Made by a program: the position numbers and the translations under genes
DNA from: Celeribacter baekdonensis
Lineage (GTDB): Bacteria; Pseudomonadota; Alphaproteobacteria; Rhodobacterales; Rhodobacteraceae
Direction: 5' to 3'
DNA: 64,000 nucleotides
NCBI RefSeq assembly: GCF_900102315.1
Contig: NZ_FNBL01000001.1
Location: 261,841-325,840 of the forward strand
Notes under the pieces: generated by a model
Database searches by the model: none
Seen by the model: only the letters and a program-made list of their open reading frames with translations
Told to the model about the DNA's origin: nothing
Shown: one piece after another, positions 28,591-39,416 of the stretch
Numbering within the stretch: the stretch's first letter is position 1
How the letters are laid out: the number at the start of each line of letters is the position of its first letter

Positions 28591-29670
28591 TTATGCCTCG
28601 TCAGCCTCGTCATCGACGATGTCGTCATGGGAAAATTCCGCGCCCAGATCAAAATCCAACCCATGCGCCGCACGGATTTTATCTTCGATCTCAAGTGCAA
28701 TTTGCGGGTTTTCTTTCAAGTACCGTTTGGCGTTTTCACGCCCCTGCCCCACGCGCTCATCACCGTAGGAGAACCACGCGCCGGATTTATCAACCACGCC
28801 CGCTTTGACGCCAAGGTCCAAAAGCTCGCCGGTTTTGGAGATGCCTTCTCCATACATGATGTCGAATTCCACCTGTTTGAACGGCGGCGCAACTTTGTTT
28901 TTGACGACTTTGACACGGGTTTCAGAGCCGACCACCTCGTCGCGATCCTTGATCGCGCCGATGCGGCGAATGTCCAGACGCACCGAAGAGTAGAATTTCA
29001 ACGCATTGCCACCGGTCGTGGTTTCGGGCGAGCCGAACATGACGCCGATTTTCATCCGAATTTGGTTGATGAAGATCACGGTGCATTTGGAGCGTGAAAT
29101 CGAGCCGGTGAGTTTGCGCATCGCCTGCGACATCAAACGCGCGTGTACACCGACCGAGCTGTCGCCCATGTCGCCTTCAAGCTCGGATTTCGGCGTCAAG
29201 GCCGCAACCGAGTCGACCACCACAAGGTTCACCGCGCCGGAGCGCACCAAAGTGTCCACGATTTCAAGCGCTTGCTCGCCGGTGTCGGGTTGGGAAATCA
29301 ACAGCTCATCCAAATTCACACCCAGTTTGCGGGCATAGATCGGATCAAGCGCATGTTCGGCATCGACAAAGGCGCAAACGCCGTTTTTCTTTTGCTCTTC
29401 AGCGACGCAATGCAGCGTCAGCGTGGTTTTACCGGAGCTCTCCGGGCCGTAAATTTCAACGATCCGGCCTTTCGGAATGCCGCCAATGCCAAGCGCGATG
29501 TCGAGACCAAGCGAGCCTGTCGAGGTGGATTCAATCTCTTGCACCGGGTTGTCCGCGCCAAGGCGCATGATCGAGCCCTTGCCAAATTGCCGCTCAATTT
29601 GCGCCAGCGCACTGTCGAGCGCCTTTTGCTTTTCGCCATCTTTTTTGGTCATGTTCGCCGCCGTAGCCAT
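28591..29670 (-). CDS. recA: Recombinase RecA
   Basis: 359 residues with Walker [14 protein letters not shown], the LexA/ssDNA loop segments ([20 protein letters not shown]) and [20 protein letters not shown], all standard RecA. Homologous recombination and SOS co-protease. An SOS box of the alphaproteobacterial kind lies 86-100 bases upstream (29756-29770), so LexA control is expected. Acidic C-terminal tail ([11 protein letters not shown]), as usual. Confidence 0.99.
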   Translation of the reverse strand: MATAANMTKKDGEKQKALDSALAQIERQFGKGSIMRLGADNPVQEIESTSTGSLGLDIALGIGGIPKGRIVEIYGPESSGKTTLTLHCVAEEQKKNGVCAFVDAEHALDPIYARKLGVNLDELLISQPDTGEQALEIVDTLVRSGAVNLVVVDSVAALTPKSELEGDMGDSSVGVHARLMSQAMRKLTGSISRSKCTVIFINQIRMKIGVMFGSPETTTGGNALKFYSSVRLDIRRIGAIKDRDEVVGSETRVKVVKNKVAPPFKQVEFDIMYGEGISKTGELLDLGVKAGVVDKSGAWFSYGDERVGQGRENAKRYLKENPQIALEIEDKIRAAHGLDFDLGAEFSHDDIVDDEADEA

Positions 29671-29967
29671 TGTTCACTTCCTTATTTCACACCAAATCTC
29701 GCGCGGCAACGGGTGCAAATAAGTCACCTCATGCGGCGGTCTGGGGACTGTTCTTGTTCGCCTCTTGTTCTCACGGATCTTTATGGGGACAAAAAGAGAA
29801 CATTTCAACTCAATTCTTAACATTCCAATTTAAAGATAAATTGCACTGCTAATATTTAACAAATCGTTTACCGCGAAAGAACTGCTTAAAAATAATTTTA
29901 TAGACAGATATATCTTTGTTTATGTACGGAAATTTTCCGGTAGACCAAAGGAAACACCGTCTCATCT
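29671..29967. other. recA upstream region, AT-rich, no gene
   Basis: About 300 bases between the cckA stop and the recA start. It contains the SOS box and, at 29800-29940, an unusually AT-rich stretch (ATATTTAACAAATCG, AATAATTTTATAGAC) ending in a 13-bp palindrome CGGAAATTTTCCG at 29927-29939 that might act as a cckA 3' stem. No reading frame or RNA gene was recognised. Confidence 0.4.
29756..29770 (-). promoter_or_regulatory. SOS (LexA) box upstream of recA
   Basis: GTTCGCCTCTTGTTC matches the alphaproteobacterial LexA operator GTTC-N7-GTTC exactly (GAAC-N7-GAAC on the - strand). A further GTTC lies 6 bases to its left. Distance to the recA ATG is 86 bases. Confidence 0.85.
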
Positions 29968-32277
29968 TTAATAAAACTGCGCCTGAACCGTGGCCGTCAA
30001 TTCCGACAGGGAAAACGGTTTGGGCAGGAACACCGAATTGGGGATGCGCGCCTGTTGTTCCGTGAAATGATCCTCGGCATAGCCCGAGACAAACACCACT
30101 TTCACATCGGGCCGGGTTTTAAGGGCCTCCGAGACCCAGCTTGGCCCATCCATCCCCGGCATGATCACGTCAGAGACAAACACATCAATATGCAGGCTGC
30201 TGTCTTCGAGCGTTTCCAAAGCCTCTTCGGCATTTTCCGCCTCGATCACCGTGTAGCCCCGCAACCGCAAGGCGCGCGAGGCAAAGGCACGCACAGGCGC
30301 CTCGTCTTCGACCAAAAGAATCACCCCGGAGCCGCGCTCCGTGGGCACAGATGCATCAGGAATCGGTTTGGTTGCCGCCTCAACCACCGCCTCAGCCCGC
30401 GCGGTATGCGCAGGCAGAAAGATGGTAAAGGCGGTGCCAGACCCGACCACGGAGTCCAAAAAGATAAAGCCCCCGGTTTGTTTGATGATCCCATATGCCG
30501 TCGATAGGCCAAGGCCCGTGCCCTCGCCCGTCCGTTTGGTGGTGAAAAACGGCTCGAACACTTTTTGCAACCGCTCAGGCGGAATGCCAACCCCCTGATC
30601 TGAGACGCTGACCACGACATATTCGCCCGCAGGCACCGTGGCCCGATCTCTGGTAAAGGCTTGGCGCAGCACTTCGTTACGGGTTTCGACCTTGATCTCT
30701 CCGCCCGTCGGCATGGCGTCACGGGCGTTCACCACAAGGTTCATGATCACCTGTTCAAGCTGGCGTTTGTCGACCCGGATTGGCAACAGACCCGCGTCAT
30801 GGCTGAGGGTAAGGGTCACTTTCTCCCCGACCAGCCTGTTCAGCAAATGGGTCAGATCAGACAGGGTATCGCGCAGGTCGATGACCTCGGGCTTGAGGGT
30901 CTGTTTGCGTGAAAAGGCCAACAATTGACCAACAAGCGACGCGGCACGGTTGGCGTTTTGATGGATTTGGACAAGATCGCCATAATCCGGGTCGGACTTG
31001 TCATGACGCAACAGCAACAGGTCACAATGGCCGGAAATGGCCGTCAAAAGGTTGTTAAAATCATGCGCCACGCCGCCGGCCAACTGACCGATGGCCTGCA
31101 TTTTCTGGCTTTGAACAAATTGCGCCTCAAGCGATTTGAGCTCGGTTGCATCTGAGAGCACCGCGATCAATTCGATCTCATCCCCCTTGCCTTCGACCCG
31201 GCTCAGGGTGATTTGCAGGAATGTGTCGTTTTGCGGCCGCGCCGCGCGGACAAATTCCGGCTTGCGCGCCCGCGCCATGGCCACATCCGTCACCCAATCC
31301 TGCACAGGTCGCCCCAGCCCTTCGACCAAATCGCCGAGTCTGAGTTGATCATGGGCCATGATCGACAAAAGTTCGCGCGCGGGTCGGTTGGATTGTAAAA
31401 TCCGACCATCGACAGACACTTTCAAAAGCGCCACAGGCAACGCATCAAAGGCGTCCCATTCACCCAAAGAGGGGGTTTTTTCTGGCAAGAAATACACTTC
31501 CTTGCGCCCAGAGCCGCCCGTTTCAAACTGGGCCACACGGGCATAGACGCGCCCTTCGGCACCCGACAAAACATGCACATCACCATGGCGGAGCGGCAGG
31601 TCGGTCACCACCCGATCCAAGGTCTTTTCGCGATGACCGATCAAGCGGCGCATGGCCTCATTCATAAACAGCACCGCATTATTTTTGCTCAGGGTCATCA
31701 TCGGCAATGCCAAAGCCTCGCCGTCCAGGGTGCTGCCCTTTTCGACCATATCGTCCAAGCGCCATAGAAACCCGTCCTCCCCGATCATATGCACACCAAG
31801 GCGCACATGACCGTGGCGCATCACCACATCTTCGCGCGCGCCGCCCTTGGCCAAAGCCCGCGATTGCAGCCGCGCCAAAGTGGTGGCTGGAGCGGCAAAA
31901 AGATCCTCAAGGGCCGCCAAGAGCGTCTCTCCGCCCCGCCCGCCAAACCGACCGATGGCCGCCCGGTTTTCATAGCCGATCACACCATCAAGATCCGTGG
32001 TGAAACAGGGCGCCGCATCATTGGCCACAAATTGGGCAAGGGCGTTGTGCACACGTTTGCGCGCGGTTTTGCGCAGATGGGTCAGCAGGCGCACCAGAAT
32101 GGCAGCCCAAAGCAAGACCGCCCCAGTGCCAAAAGCCAAAAGACCAAATCGCGGCAGCGGCAACACCAGAGCCGCGCCACAGAGCAAAAGCCCGCCAATG
32201 GCAATGGTCATACTATAAGGAGCAAGGCGCTCGGCCTGTTTAGACAATGGGCCCGCTGTCATGCTGACGCTCGTCAC
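29968..32277 (-). CDS. cckA: Hybrid sensor kinase CckA
   Basis: About 769 residues from GTG 32277, which has GAGGGGGG 5-6 bases upstream; a 24-residue longer frame to 32349 crosses a repeat array and is rejected. Two N-terminal membrane helices (residues about 21-64), PAS-like sensor region, then the HisKA phosphoacceptor in GGVAHDFNNLLTAISGHCDL, an ATPase domain with VSDQGVGIPPERL and TGLGLSTAYGI, and a receiver with Asp in VSDVIMPGMDG. That order and the AHDFNNLLTAI motif are CckA, which feeds phosphate via ChpT to CtrA. A CtrA-type box and a palindrome array precede the gene. Confidence 0.92.
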   Translation of the reverse strand: MTSVSMTAGPLSKQAERLAPYSMTIAIGGLLLCGAALVLPLPRFGLLAFGTGAVLLWAAILVRLLTHLRKTARKRVHNALAQFVANDAAPCFTTDLDGVIGYENRAAIGRFGGRGGETLLAALEDLFAAPATTLARLQSRALAKGGAREDVVMRHGHVRLGVHMIGEDGFLWRLDDMVEKGSTLDGEALALPMMTLSKNNAVLFMNEAMRRLIGHREKTLDRVVTDLPLRHGDVHVLSGAEGRVYARVAQFETGGSGRKEVYFLPEKTPSLGEWDAFDALPVALLKVSVDGRILQSNRPARELLSIMAHDQLRLGDLVEGLGRPVQDWVTDVAMARARKPEFVRAARPQNDTFLQITLSRVEGKGDEIELIAVLSDATELKSLEAQFVQSQKMQAIGQLAGGVAHDFNNLLTAISGHCDLLLLRHDKSDPDYGDLVQIHQNANRAASLVGQLLAFSRKQTLKPEVIDLRDTLSDLTHLLNRLVGEKVTLTLSHDAGLLPIRVDKRQLEQVIMNLVVNARDAMPTGGEIKVETRNEVLRQAFTRDRATVPAGEYVVVSVSDQGVGIPPERLQKVFEPFFTTKRTGEGTGLGLSTAYGIIKQTGGFIFLDSVVGSGTAFTIFLPAHTARAEAVVEAATKPIPDASVPTERGSGVILLVEDEAPVRAFASRALRLRGYTVIEAENAEEALETLEDSSLHIDVFVSDVIMPGMDGPSWVSEALKTRPDVKVVFVSGYAEDHFTEQQARIPNSVFLPKPFSLSELTATVQAQFY

Positions 32278-32291
32278 ATATCCCCCCTCGT

Positions 32292-32350
32292 CGTGCAGTG
32301 CACGCAATTCTAAACGTGCAGTGCACGCAATTCTAAACGTGCGATGCACG
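32292..32350 (-). repeat. Three palindromes in a 23-bp tandem array just upstream of cckA
   Basis: CGTGCAGTGCACG, a perfect odd palindrome, occurs at 32292-32304 and 32315-32327, each followed by the same CAATTCTAAA, giving two exact 23-bp repeats. A degenerate third copy (CGTGCGATGCACG) is at 32338-32350. The spacing is close to two helical turns, so all sites would face one side of DNA. It starts 15 bases from the cckA start. Confidence 0.85.
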
Positions 32351-32431
32351 CGGCTTTGGGAGCAGAATGCCCCAGACTGTCCGGTGAATCGGGTCGATCC
32401 CGATCCGTTCCTCTCTTGTGCGATGATTTGG

Positions 32432-32446
32432 TTAATGACGCTTTAA
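32432..32446 (-). promoter_or_regulatory. Candidate CtrA box upstream of cckA
   Basis: On the - strand TTAA-AGCGTCA-TTAAC, an exact match to the CtrA consensus TTAA-N7-TTAAC, 155 bases before the cckA GTG. Function inferred from the motif and from CckA being the kinase at the head of the CtrA pathway. Confidence 0.6.
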
Positions 32447-32559
32447 GAGCGGAGGTTGGAAGGAGGATAGACACCGAAAAACTATCGGTAAAGTTGTATT
32501 GTTAACCTTTATTGCCCCTAATGAGGGTTTTAAACGTCACCTCAGAGCACAACAGCGCG

Positions 32560-33744
32560 TCAGAGCACAACCGCGCGCTGAAACACCGCGATGAAAAATC
32601 CGTCACCACCCTCAAGCGGGCTGACATGGCGGCTCATGCGCAGGGAGAATTCGGGGTGGCGCGCGGCGAATTTGGCCACTTGATCGTCGTTTTCGACTTT
32701 GAAAAGCGAACAGGTGGCATAGGCCAGATGGCCGCCGGGACGCACACGCGGCGCAACTTCGTCCAGAATATTCGCCTGAATTTGCACCAAATGCGACAGC
32801 CGGTTTTCGGTCAGCGCCCATTTGCCCTGTGGGCTGCGTGAAAACGCCCCCGAGCCACTACAGGGCACATCGCAGAGGATCAGATCATAGGCCTTGGCCA
32901 ATTCAGAGGTGCGGGCCAAAGTGATGTCAATCCCGGCGCGAGACGCACGTGGGGCGATGTCCTGCATCCGGGCGGGATCAATGTCATGGGCGGTCAATTT
33001 CACATCCGCGCGCGCGCCGATGGCCAAGGCTTTGCCCCCGCCCCCGGCACAATAATCCAACACCGATTGTCCGGGTTCCAGCGGCAAAACATCAAGGATC
33101 GCCTGAGATCCAACATCCTGAATCTCAACCAACCCCGTGAGATAGGCCTGAGACCGGGCCACAGCACGGGCATTGCGGGTGACTTTGAGCGCGGTGTCGC
33201 ACAGAGGATGCGGCACCGCGTCAATGTCGTCTTTGTGCAAGGCCTCACGGGCCGTGTCCAAAGTTGCCTTGCGCGGATTCACCCGCAAAAACACCTCGGA
33301 GCGGTGGCGCAACAGCTCAAGTACGGCATCCGCATCGGCGCCCAAACTGGCGTCATAAAGTGGCAAAAGCCAGTCCGGACAATCCAATCGCACACCGCGC
33401 GGCGCGGTTTCAAGCGGCGCGGGAAGCTCGCGTTCACCTTCGTGCAAGGGGCGCGGAGCAAAGCGGTCGGTGCAAAAAAGCGTGTCGGGATCGGTGCCCG
33501 CCGCGCGCAACGCGCCCAGGATCAATTGCCGACCTGAGGGGCGTTCCCCGGCCCCACCGAGCCAAGCATAAGAGCGCAGACAGCGGATCGCATCAAAGAC
33601 CAGATCGCGGATCGCGGCGCGGTCTTTCGAGCCGGCATAGCGGTGACCGCGCGCCCATGTTGTCAGCACCCGTTCGGCATTTTCGCCAACGAGAACGTCA
33701 TCCAGAATTTCGATTGCGGCGGAAAGGCGAGCGGCTGGTGTCAT
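32560..33744 (-). CDS. RsmB/NOP family RNA (cytosine-5) methyltransferase
   Basis: 394 residues. SAM-binding motif VLDYCAGGGGKALAIGA, a second motif DPARMQ, the PC motif CDVPCSGSGAFSRSP and the TC motif ATCSLFKVEN with the catalytic Cys, in the order of m5C rRNA methyltransferases. An N-terminal NusB/RsmB-like helical region precedes it. Probably methylates 16S or 23S rRNA; the exact target is unknown. Reads toward cckA; between them lies the array and CtrA-type box. Confidence 0.9.
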   Translation of the reverse strand: MTPAARLSAAIEILDDVLVGENAERVLTTWARGHRYAGSKDRAAIRDLVFDAIRCLRSYAWLGGAGERPSGRQLILGALRAAGTDPDTLFCTDRFAPRPLHEGERELPAPLETAPRGVRLDCPDWLLPLYDASLGADADAVLELLRHRSEVFLRVNPRKATLDTAREALHKDDIDAVPHPLCDTALKVTRNARAVARSQAYLTGLVEIQDVGSQAILDVLPLEPGQSVLDYCAGGGGKALAIGARADVKLTAHDIDPARMQDIAPRASRAGIDITLARTSELAKAYDLILCDVPCSGSGAFSRSPQGKWALTENRLSHLVQIQANILDEVAPRVRPGGHLAYATCSLFKVENDDQVAKFAARHPEFSLRMSRHVSPLEGGDGFFIAVFQRAVVL

Positions 33745-33769
33745 GATGTAGCGAAAACAGGTTCCATAT

Positions 33770-33814
33770 GAAAAAGCAACGGGGACTTACCGCGATCTGC
33801 GCCAAGCCCCCGTT
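33770..33814 (-). terminator. Rho-independent terminator of guaB
   Basis: On the - strand AACGGGGGCTT pairs with AAGTCCCCGTT (one G-U pair) and is followed by GCTTTTTC, about 20 bases after the guaB stop. Confidence 0.8.
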
Positions 33815-33833
33815 TGATTTGGTCAAAACCACC

Positions 33834-35318
<1,485 letters not shown>

Positions 35319-35386
35319 CTATTACATGGATGCCCCCCTATGGAAAGGGCGTTTTGCCGTTTTTCGTGACGCATCACGCAATATTT

Positions 35387-35415
35387 AGGGCCGCACCCCA
35401 GTTGGAAGCGGCCCT
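35387..35415 (-). terminator. Stem-loop after the TDT transporter gene
   Basis: AGGGCCGC and GCGGCCCT form an 8-bp stem with a 13-base loop; the tail on the - strand (AAATATTG) is A/T-rich but has no clean T run, so terminator activity is plausible rather than certain. Confidence 0.5.
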
Positions 35416-35444
35416 ATAGCGTCGATTTCAAAGCCGCTGAGGCC

Positions 35445-36443
35445 TCAGACAGAGGCCGCGTTGGTGGCTTTGGACAGTTTGCCTTTGGTCCAAAGCTGTA
35501 TGATTTTGGCGGCGATATAGACGATCACCAAGGAGGCCGCGACCAAGACCAAACCGCCGATCACGCGAAACGGTGTGGGCGAGAGTGTGGCGGCGGCAAG
35601 CATCAGATTGACAAAGGCCACCAGAGGAAAGGTGAAAGCCCCCCAGAGCGCCGAAAAGTCACCTTTGGTCAAATATCGGATCGCCAAAAGCGCCACGATG
35701 AAAACGGTGAGACCCACCCAGGCAAAGGCCACGGCCAGCGTGGTATAGCCCAAAAGCGTCGCAACGATACCAAAGAGCGAGAGCGGTGACAGGTGAATGG
35801 CCAAGAGCGGGCGCAGCGGCGGCGGCACATCGGATTTGGCGAATTGCACGGCAGAGATCACATAGATCGCGGCGGCTATCGGCAAGGTGGTGGCAAAGAT
35901 GAACTGCGACAGGCCAATCCAGCCCAAAGGCACAGCGGCCAAGGGCGCGATGATGAAGCCGACAAAGGTCAGGTGCCACACTGGCGTGACCCGGCGTTGT
36001 TCGACCGGGCCAAGCGCGAAGGAGCGGATGGTCAAGAGCGCCACGATGACTTGGGCCGCGAGGGCAAGAACCAAGACGGTTTTGGCGAATGCGACCGAAT
36101 AAGGCACAAGCACGGCCGCAAACAAAAACCCGCTCGCCGCCCCGGCGGACAACCCCGCCCGACCCGGCAAAATGCGCAGATCATCGGCGACAACGCCCGG
36201 ACGGCGCACGACTTTGGCGAAATAGGCCACAAGCGCAAAGACGTATAAAAGCGACACCGCCCCCAAGATCATTTCACCGATCCATTCGGGCGCAGGCATG
36301 ACTTTGGCCGCGTTGCGCCAGGCAAGGCCAAGGCCCAAGAGCCCCATGATCGGCGGGAAAATCGCCGGCGGCGTGGCGCGCCAAATGCCTTTTGGCGCGG
36401 TGTTGAACGGTTTGGGCATGATGCGGGGCGGAGTGTGCGACAT
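35445..36443 (-). CDS. TDT/SLAC1 family transporter (TehA-like)
   Basis: 332 residues from ATG 36443 (MSHTPPRIMPKPFNTAPKG); about ten hydrophobic helices. The opening PPAIFPPIMGLLGLGLAWR and the FIIAPLAAVPLG-type region are those of the tellurite-resistance/dicarboxylate transporter (TDT) family related to plant SLAC1 anion channels. The cargo (an anion) is not predictable. The frame reaches 36593, but that extension overlaps the agl terminator. Confidence 0.8.
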   Translation of the reverse strand: MSHTPPRIMPKPFNTAPKGIWRATPPAIFPPIMGLLGLGLAWRNAAKVMPAPEWIGEMILGAVSLLYVFALVAYFAKVVRRPGVVADDLRILPGRAGLSAGAASGFLFAAVLVPYSVAFAKTVLVLALAAQVIVALLTIRSFALGPVEQRRVTPVWHLTFVGFIIAPLAAVPLGWIGLSQFIFATTLPIAAAIYVISAVQFAKSDVPPPLRPLLAIHLSPLSLFGIVATLLGYTTLAVAFAWVGLTVFIVALLAIRYLTKGDFSALWGAFTFPLVAFVNLMLAAATLSPTPFRVIGGLVLVAASLVIVYIAAKIIQLWTKGKLSKATNAASV

Positions 36444-36561
36444 GTTCGAGCCTTTCGCGCAGATATTGCAGGGGTTGAATACCACCCTGCCTAGCTTAGA
36501 GGAAGGCATTGCGCAGCGCCGTGATGTCGCGGGGCATTTGCCTTTGTGAGCGCCCCACACG

Positions 36562-36588
36562 AAAAGGACAGCCCGAGGGCTGTCCTTT
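36562..36588 (-). terminator. Rho-independent terminator of the agl operon
   Basis: A perfect 9-bp stem (GGACAGCCC / GGGCTGTCC) with a 2-base loop, followed on the - strand by TTTTC; it lies 30 bases past the aglK stop. Confidence 0.88.
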
Positions 36589-36617
36589 GTCAAAGGCTCA
36601 ATGGCTGTCTTTGGGGC

Positions 36618-37709
36618 TTAGTCTTTGGGCCGCAGGGTCAGACCATCGGCAAAAAGATGGACCTTTGCGGGATCGGCGGTGAGTTTGACCTCGGTGCCGC
36701 GCAGGTTGTTGTGGATGCCGGGGAGTTTCGCAATCAAAGGATCGTGGCCACGCTCGGGCACGAAATACAACAGCGTCACCTCGCCCAAGGCCTCAACAAT
36801 ATCCACCGTGCCGTTCAGGATGGCCAACTCATCCGTCAGCACCATGTCCTCAGGCCGCACACCGACATTCACCTTGCGCCCCATGTCCGAGGCCTGGGTC
36901 GGGATCGCGGAAATGGCAATGCCTTCACCGTCAAGTTTGACCTTGGTCAGCGCCCCCGTTTCGATGATTTCACCGGGCAACAAATTCATCGCCGGAGAGC
37001 CGATAAATTGCGCCACGAATTCATTGTCAGGACGTTCATAGAGATCAAGCGGGCTGCCGACCTGTGCGATGCCTTTGTTGGCCAAAACCACAATGCGGTC
37101 GGCCAGGGTCATGGCCTCAACCTGATCGTGGGTGACATAAACCATGGTGCTGTCTGGCATCGACTCTTTGAGCTGGGCAATCTCCAAACGGGTGGCCACG
37201 CGCAGGGCGGCGTCCAGGTTGGAGAGCGGTTCGTCAAACAGATAGACTTTCGGGTCACGCACGATGGCACGGCCAATGGCGACCCGTTGACGTTGCCCGC
37301 CCGAGAGCGCCTTGGGCAGGCGGTCGAGATAGTCGTCAAGCTGCAAAATCTTTGCGGCTTTGGTCACCGCCGCGTCGATCTCTTCTTTGGATTTCTTGGC
37401 AATTTTCAACGAAAACGCCATGTTGTCATAGACCGTCATGTGCGGGTAAAGCGCATAGGATTGAAACACCATGGCGATGCCGCGTTGGGCGGGCGGCACA
37501 TCGTTCATCCGCTCGCCATCAATCTCAAACGTGCCGCCAGAGATTTTTTCCAGCCCCGCAATCATCCGCAAAAGCGTGGATTTGCCGCACCCCGACGGGC
37601 CGACGAACACGATCAACTCGCCGGTTTTGATGTCGAGATTGATGTCCTTGAGGACTTCGACTTTGCCGCCATAGGTCTTGGCGACACGTTCCAATTTCAG
37701 ATCTGCCAT
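36618..37709 (-). CDS. aglK: Alpha-glucoside ABC transporter ATP-binding protein
   Basis: 363 residues from ATG 37709 (MADLKLERVAKTYGGKVEVL); upstream extension crosses the aglA end. Walker A GPSGCGKSTLLRMIAGLE, Q-loop FQSYALYPHMTVYDN, signature LSGGQRQRVAIGRAI, Walker B VYLFDEPLSNLD, and a C-terminal regulatory MalK-like domain. Energises the sugar importer formed by AglE, F and G. Last gene of the operon. Confidence 0.93.
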   Translation of the reverse strand: MADLKLERVAKTYGGKVEVLKDINLDIKTGELIVFVGPSGCGKSTLLRMIAGLEKISGGTFEIDGERMNDVPPAQRGIAMVFQSYALYPHMTVYDNMAFSLKIAKKSKEEIDAAVTKAAKILQLDDYLDRLPKALSGGQRQRVAIGRAIVRDPKVYLFDEPLSNLDAALRVATRLEIAQLKESMPDSTMVYVTHDQVEAMTLADRIVVLANKGIAQVGSPLDLYERPDNEFVAQFIGSPAMNLLPGEIIETGALTKVKLDGEGIAISAIPTQASDMGRKVNVGVRPEDMVLTDELAILNGTVDIVEALGEVTLLYFVPERGHDPLIAKLPGIHNNLRGTEVKLTADPAKVHLFADGLTLRPKD

Positions 37710-37729
37710 GGTCTCTCTCCCCTCGCCTC

Positions 37730-39388
37730 TTAGATGTTTTCGCGCAGCATGATTGCCGGTTGCCACGGTCCAAGATGCAGTTTTCCGTCCTCCATCGGCG
37801 AGGCGGAATTCAATTCGCTGCCGACCTGATACCAATCGCCCTTTGGCGTCTCCAACGTGGCCGGTTGATCCGACAGGTTGAAGGCACAAAACAGCTCTTC
37901 TTCGTCATTCTTGCGGGTGAAGATCAAACAGGTGTCCTCAACCCGCATATCCACCATATCCCCGGTTTTGAGCGCCTGATGCGCATGGCGAAAGGCAATC
38001 GCGCGACGGTAGTGATGCAGCAAGGCACCCGGCTCTTCTTCTGATTGCGCCACAGACAATGGCAGATGATCGGCGCTCACCGGCAACCATGTCTGCCCGG
38101 AGTTGGAAAAGCCGCCGTGATGGTTTGAGCGCTCCCACACCATCGGCGTGCGGCAGCCATCGCGGCCTTTGAAATCCGGCCAGAATTGAATGCCATAGGG
38201 GTCTTGCAGGTCTTCAAAGGCCAGTTCGGCCTCCGGCAGACCCAACTCTTCGCCCTGATAGATACAGGCCGAGCCGCGCAGGCACATCATCAAAGTGGTA
38301 AAGGCGCGCGCGCCTGCCGCGTTGAGCTTCCACCGTGTCATGTGGCGCACGACATCGTGGTTGGAATAGGCCCAACAGGCCCAGCCATCCGCAGCCACCG
38401 CGTTGAAATGGTCCATCACGCCTTTGATATAGCTCGGTGACGGGGTGTCGCCCGACAACAGCTCAAACGCGTAGCACATATGCATGAGATCATCGCCCTT
38501 GGTGTATTCGCCAAGGATCTCCATGCCGCGTTGGTCATCGCCCACCTCACCCACGGCCGCCGCATTATGGGGTTCCATCACCGCGCGCAGCTTGCGCAGG
38601 AACACAAGGTTCTCGGGCCGCGATTTGTCGTAGATGTGGTTTTGCCACGTATAGGGATTCACCGCCGGGGCGGTTTTGGCCTGACGCTCTTCGGGTTTAA
38701 GTGGTGGGTTGTCGCGCAGTTCGGCGTCATGGGTGTAAAAGTTGATCGTGTCCAAACGGAACCCGTCCACCCCACGCTGAAGCCAGAATTCGGCGACATC
38801 CAAAAGGGCGTCCTGCACCTGCGGTTCGTGGAAATTCAAATCCGGCTGCGAGGTCAGGAAATTGTGCAGGAAATACTGCATCCGCCCCGCGTCCCATTGC
38901 CAGGCAGAGCCGCCAAAGATCGACAGCCAGTTGTTCGGCGGTGTGCCGTCCGGATTGGCATCGGCCCAGACGTACCAATTGGCCTTGTCATTGTCATGCG
39001 AGCTGCGGCTTTCCTTGAACCACGGGTGTTGATCCGAAGTGTGCGACAGCACGAGGTCGATCAGAACCTTGACGCCATATTGGTGCGCCGTGTCGATCAG
39101 CGCATCGAAATCGGACAGATGACCGAACATCGGGTCCACGTCGCAATAATCCGAGACGTCATAGCCGAAATCCTTCATCGGCGAGGTGAAGAACGGCGAA
39201 ATCCAGATCGCGTCAACACCCAGAGAGGCGATATAGGGCAAGCGTTGGACAATGCCCAACAGGTCGCCAATACCGTCGCCGTTGCTGTCCTGAAAGGAGC
39301 GCGGATAGATCTGATAGATCACCGCGCCGCGCCACCAATCTTTTTCGCGCGTAAAGGGTTTCATGGGGGAGGAGGAGATAACGTTCAT
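37730..39388 (-). CDS. aglA: Alpha-glucosidase (GH13)
   Basis: 552 residues with no signal peptide, so cytoplasmic. GH13 regions in order: DAIWISPFFTSPMKDFGYDV, then DLVLSHTSDQHPWF, nucleophile Asp in GFRLDTINFYTHD, acid/base Glu in AVGEVGDDQRG, and the transition-state pair in YSNHDVVRHMTRW. Sits between the permease and ATPase genes, as in the Sinorhizobium agl operon. Releases glucose from imported sucrose, maltose or trehalose-type sugars; the exact range is not readable. Confidence 0.94.
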   Translation of the reverse strand: MNVISSSPMKPFTREKDWWRGAVIYQIYPRSFQDSNGDGIGDLLGIVQRLPYIASLGVDAIWISPFFTSPMKDFGYDVSDYCDVDPMFGHLSDFDALIDTAHQYGVKVLIDLVLSHTSDQHPWFKESRSSHDNDKANWYVWADANPDGTPPNNWLSIFGGSAWQWDAGRMQYFLHNFLTSQPDLNFHEPQVQDALLDVAEFWLQRGVDGFRLDTINFYTHDAELRDNPPLKPEERQAKTAPAVNPYTWQNHIYDKSRPENLVFLRKLRAVMEPHNAAAVGEVGDDQRGMEILGEYTKGDDLMHMCYAFELLSGDTPSPSYIKGVMDHFNAVAADGWACWAYSNHDVVRHMTRWKLNAAGARAFTTLMMCLRGSACIYQGEELGLPEAELAFEDLQDPYGIQFWPDFKGRDGCRTPMVWERSNHHGGFSNSGQTWLPVSADHLPLSVAQSEEEPGALLHHYRRAIAFRHAHQALKTGDMVDMRVEDTCLIFTRKNDEEELFCAFNLSDQPATLETPKGDWYQVGSELNSASPMEDGKLHLGPWQPAIMLRENI

Positions 39389-39416
39389 GCAAGATGCTCT
39401 TTGATTATTTTGCTGA

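Noticed and set aside
28410-28700. N-terminal extension of alaS
   Set aside because: The extra residues cross the recA terminator and do not match AlaRS, whose normal start is at 28409.
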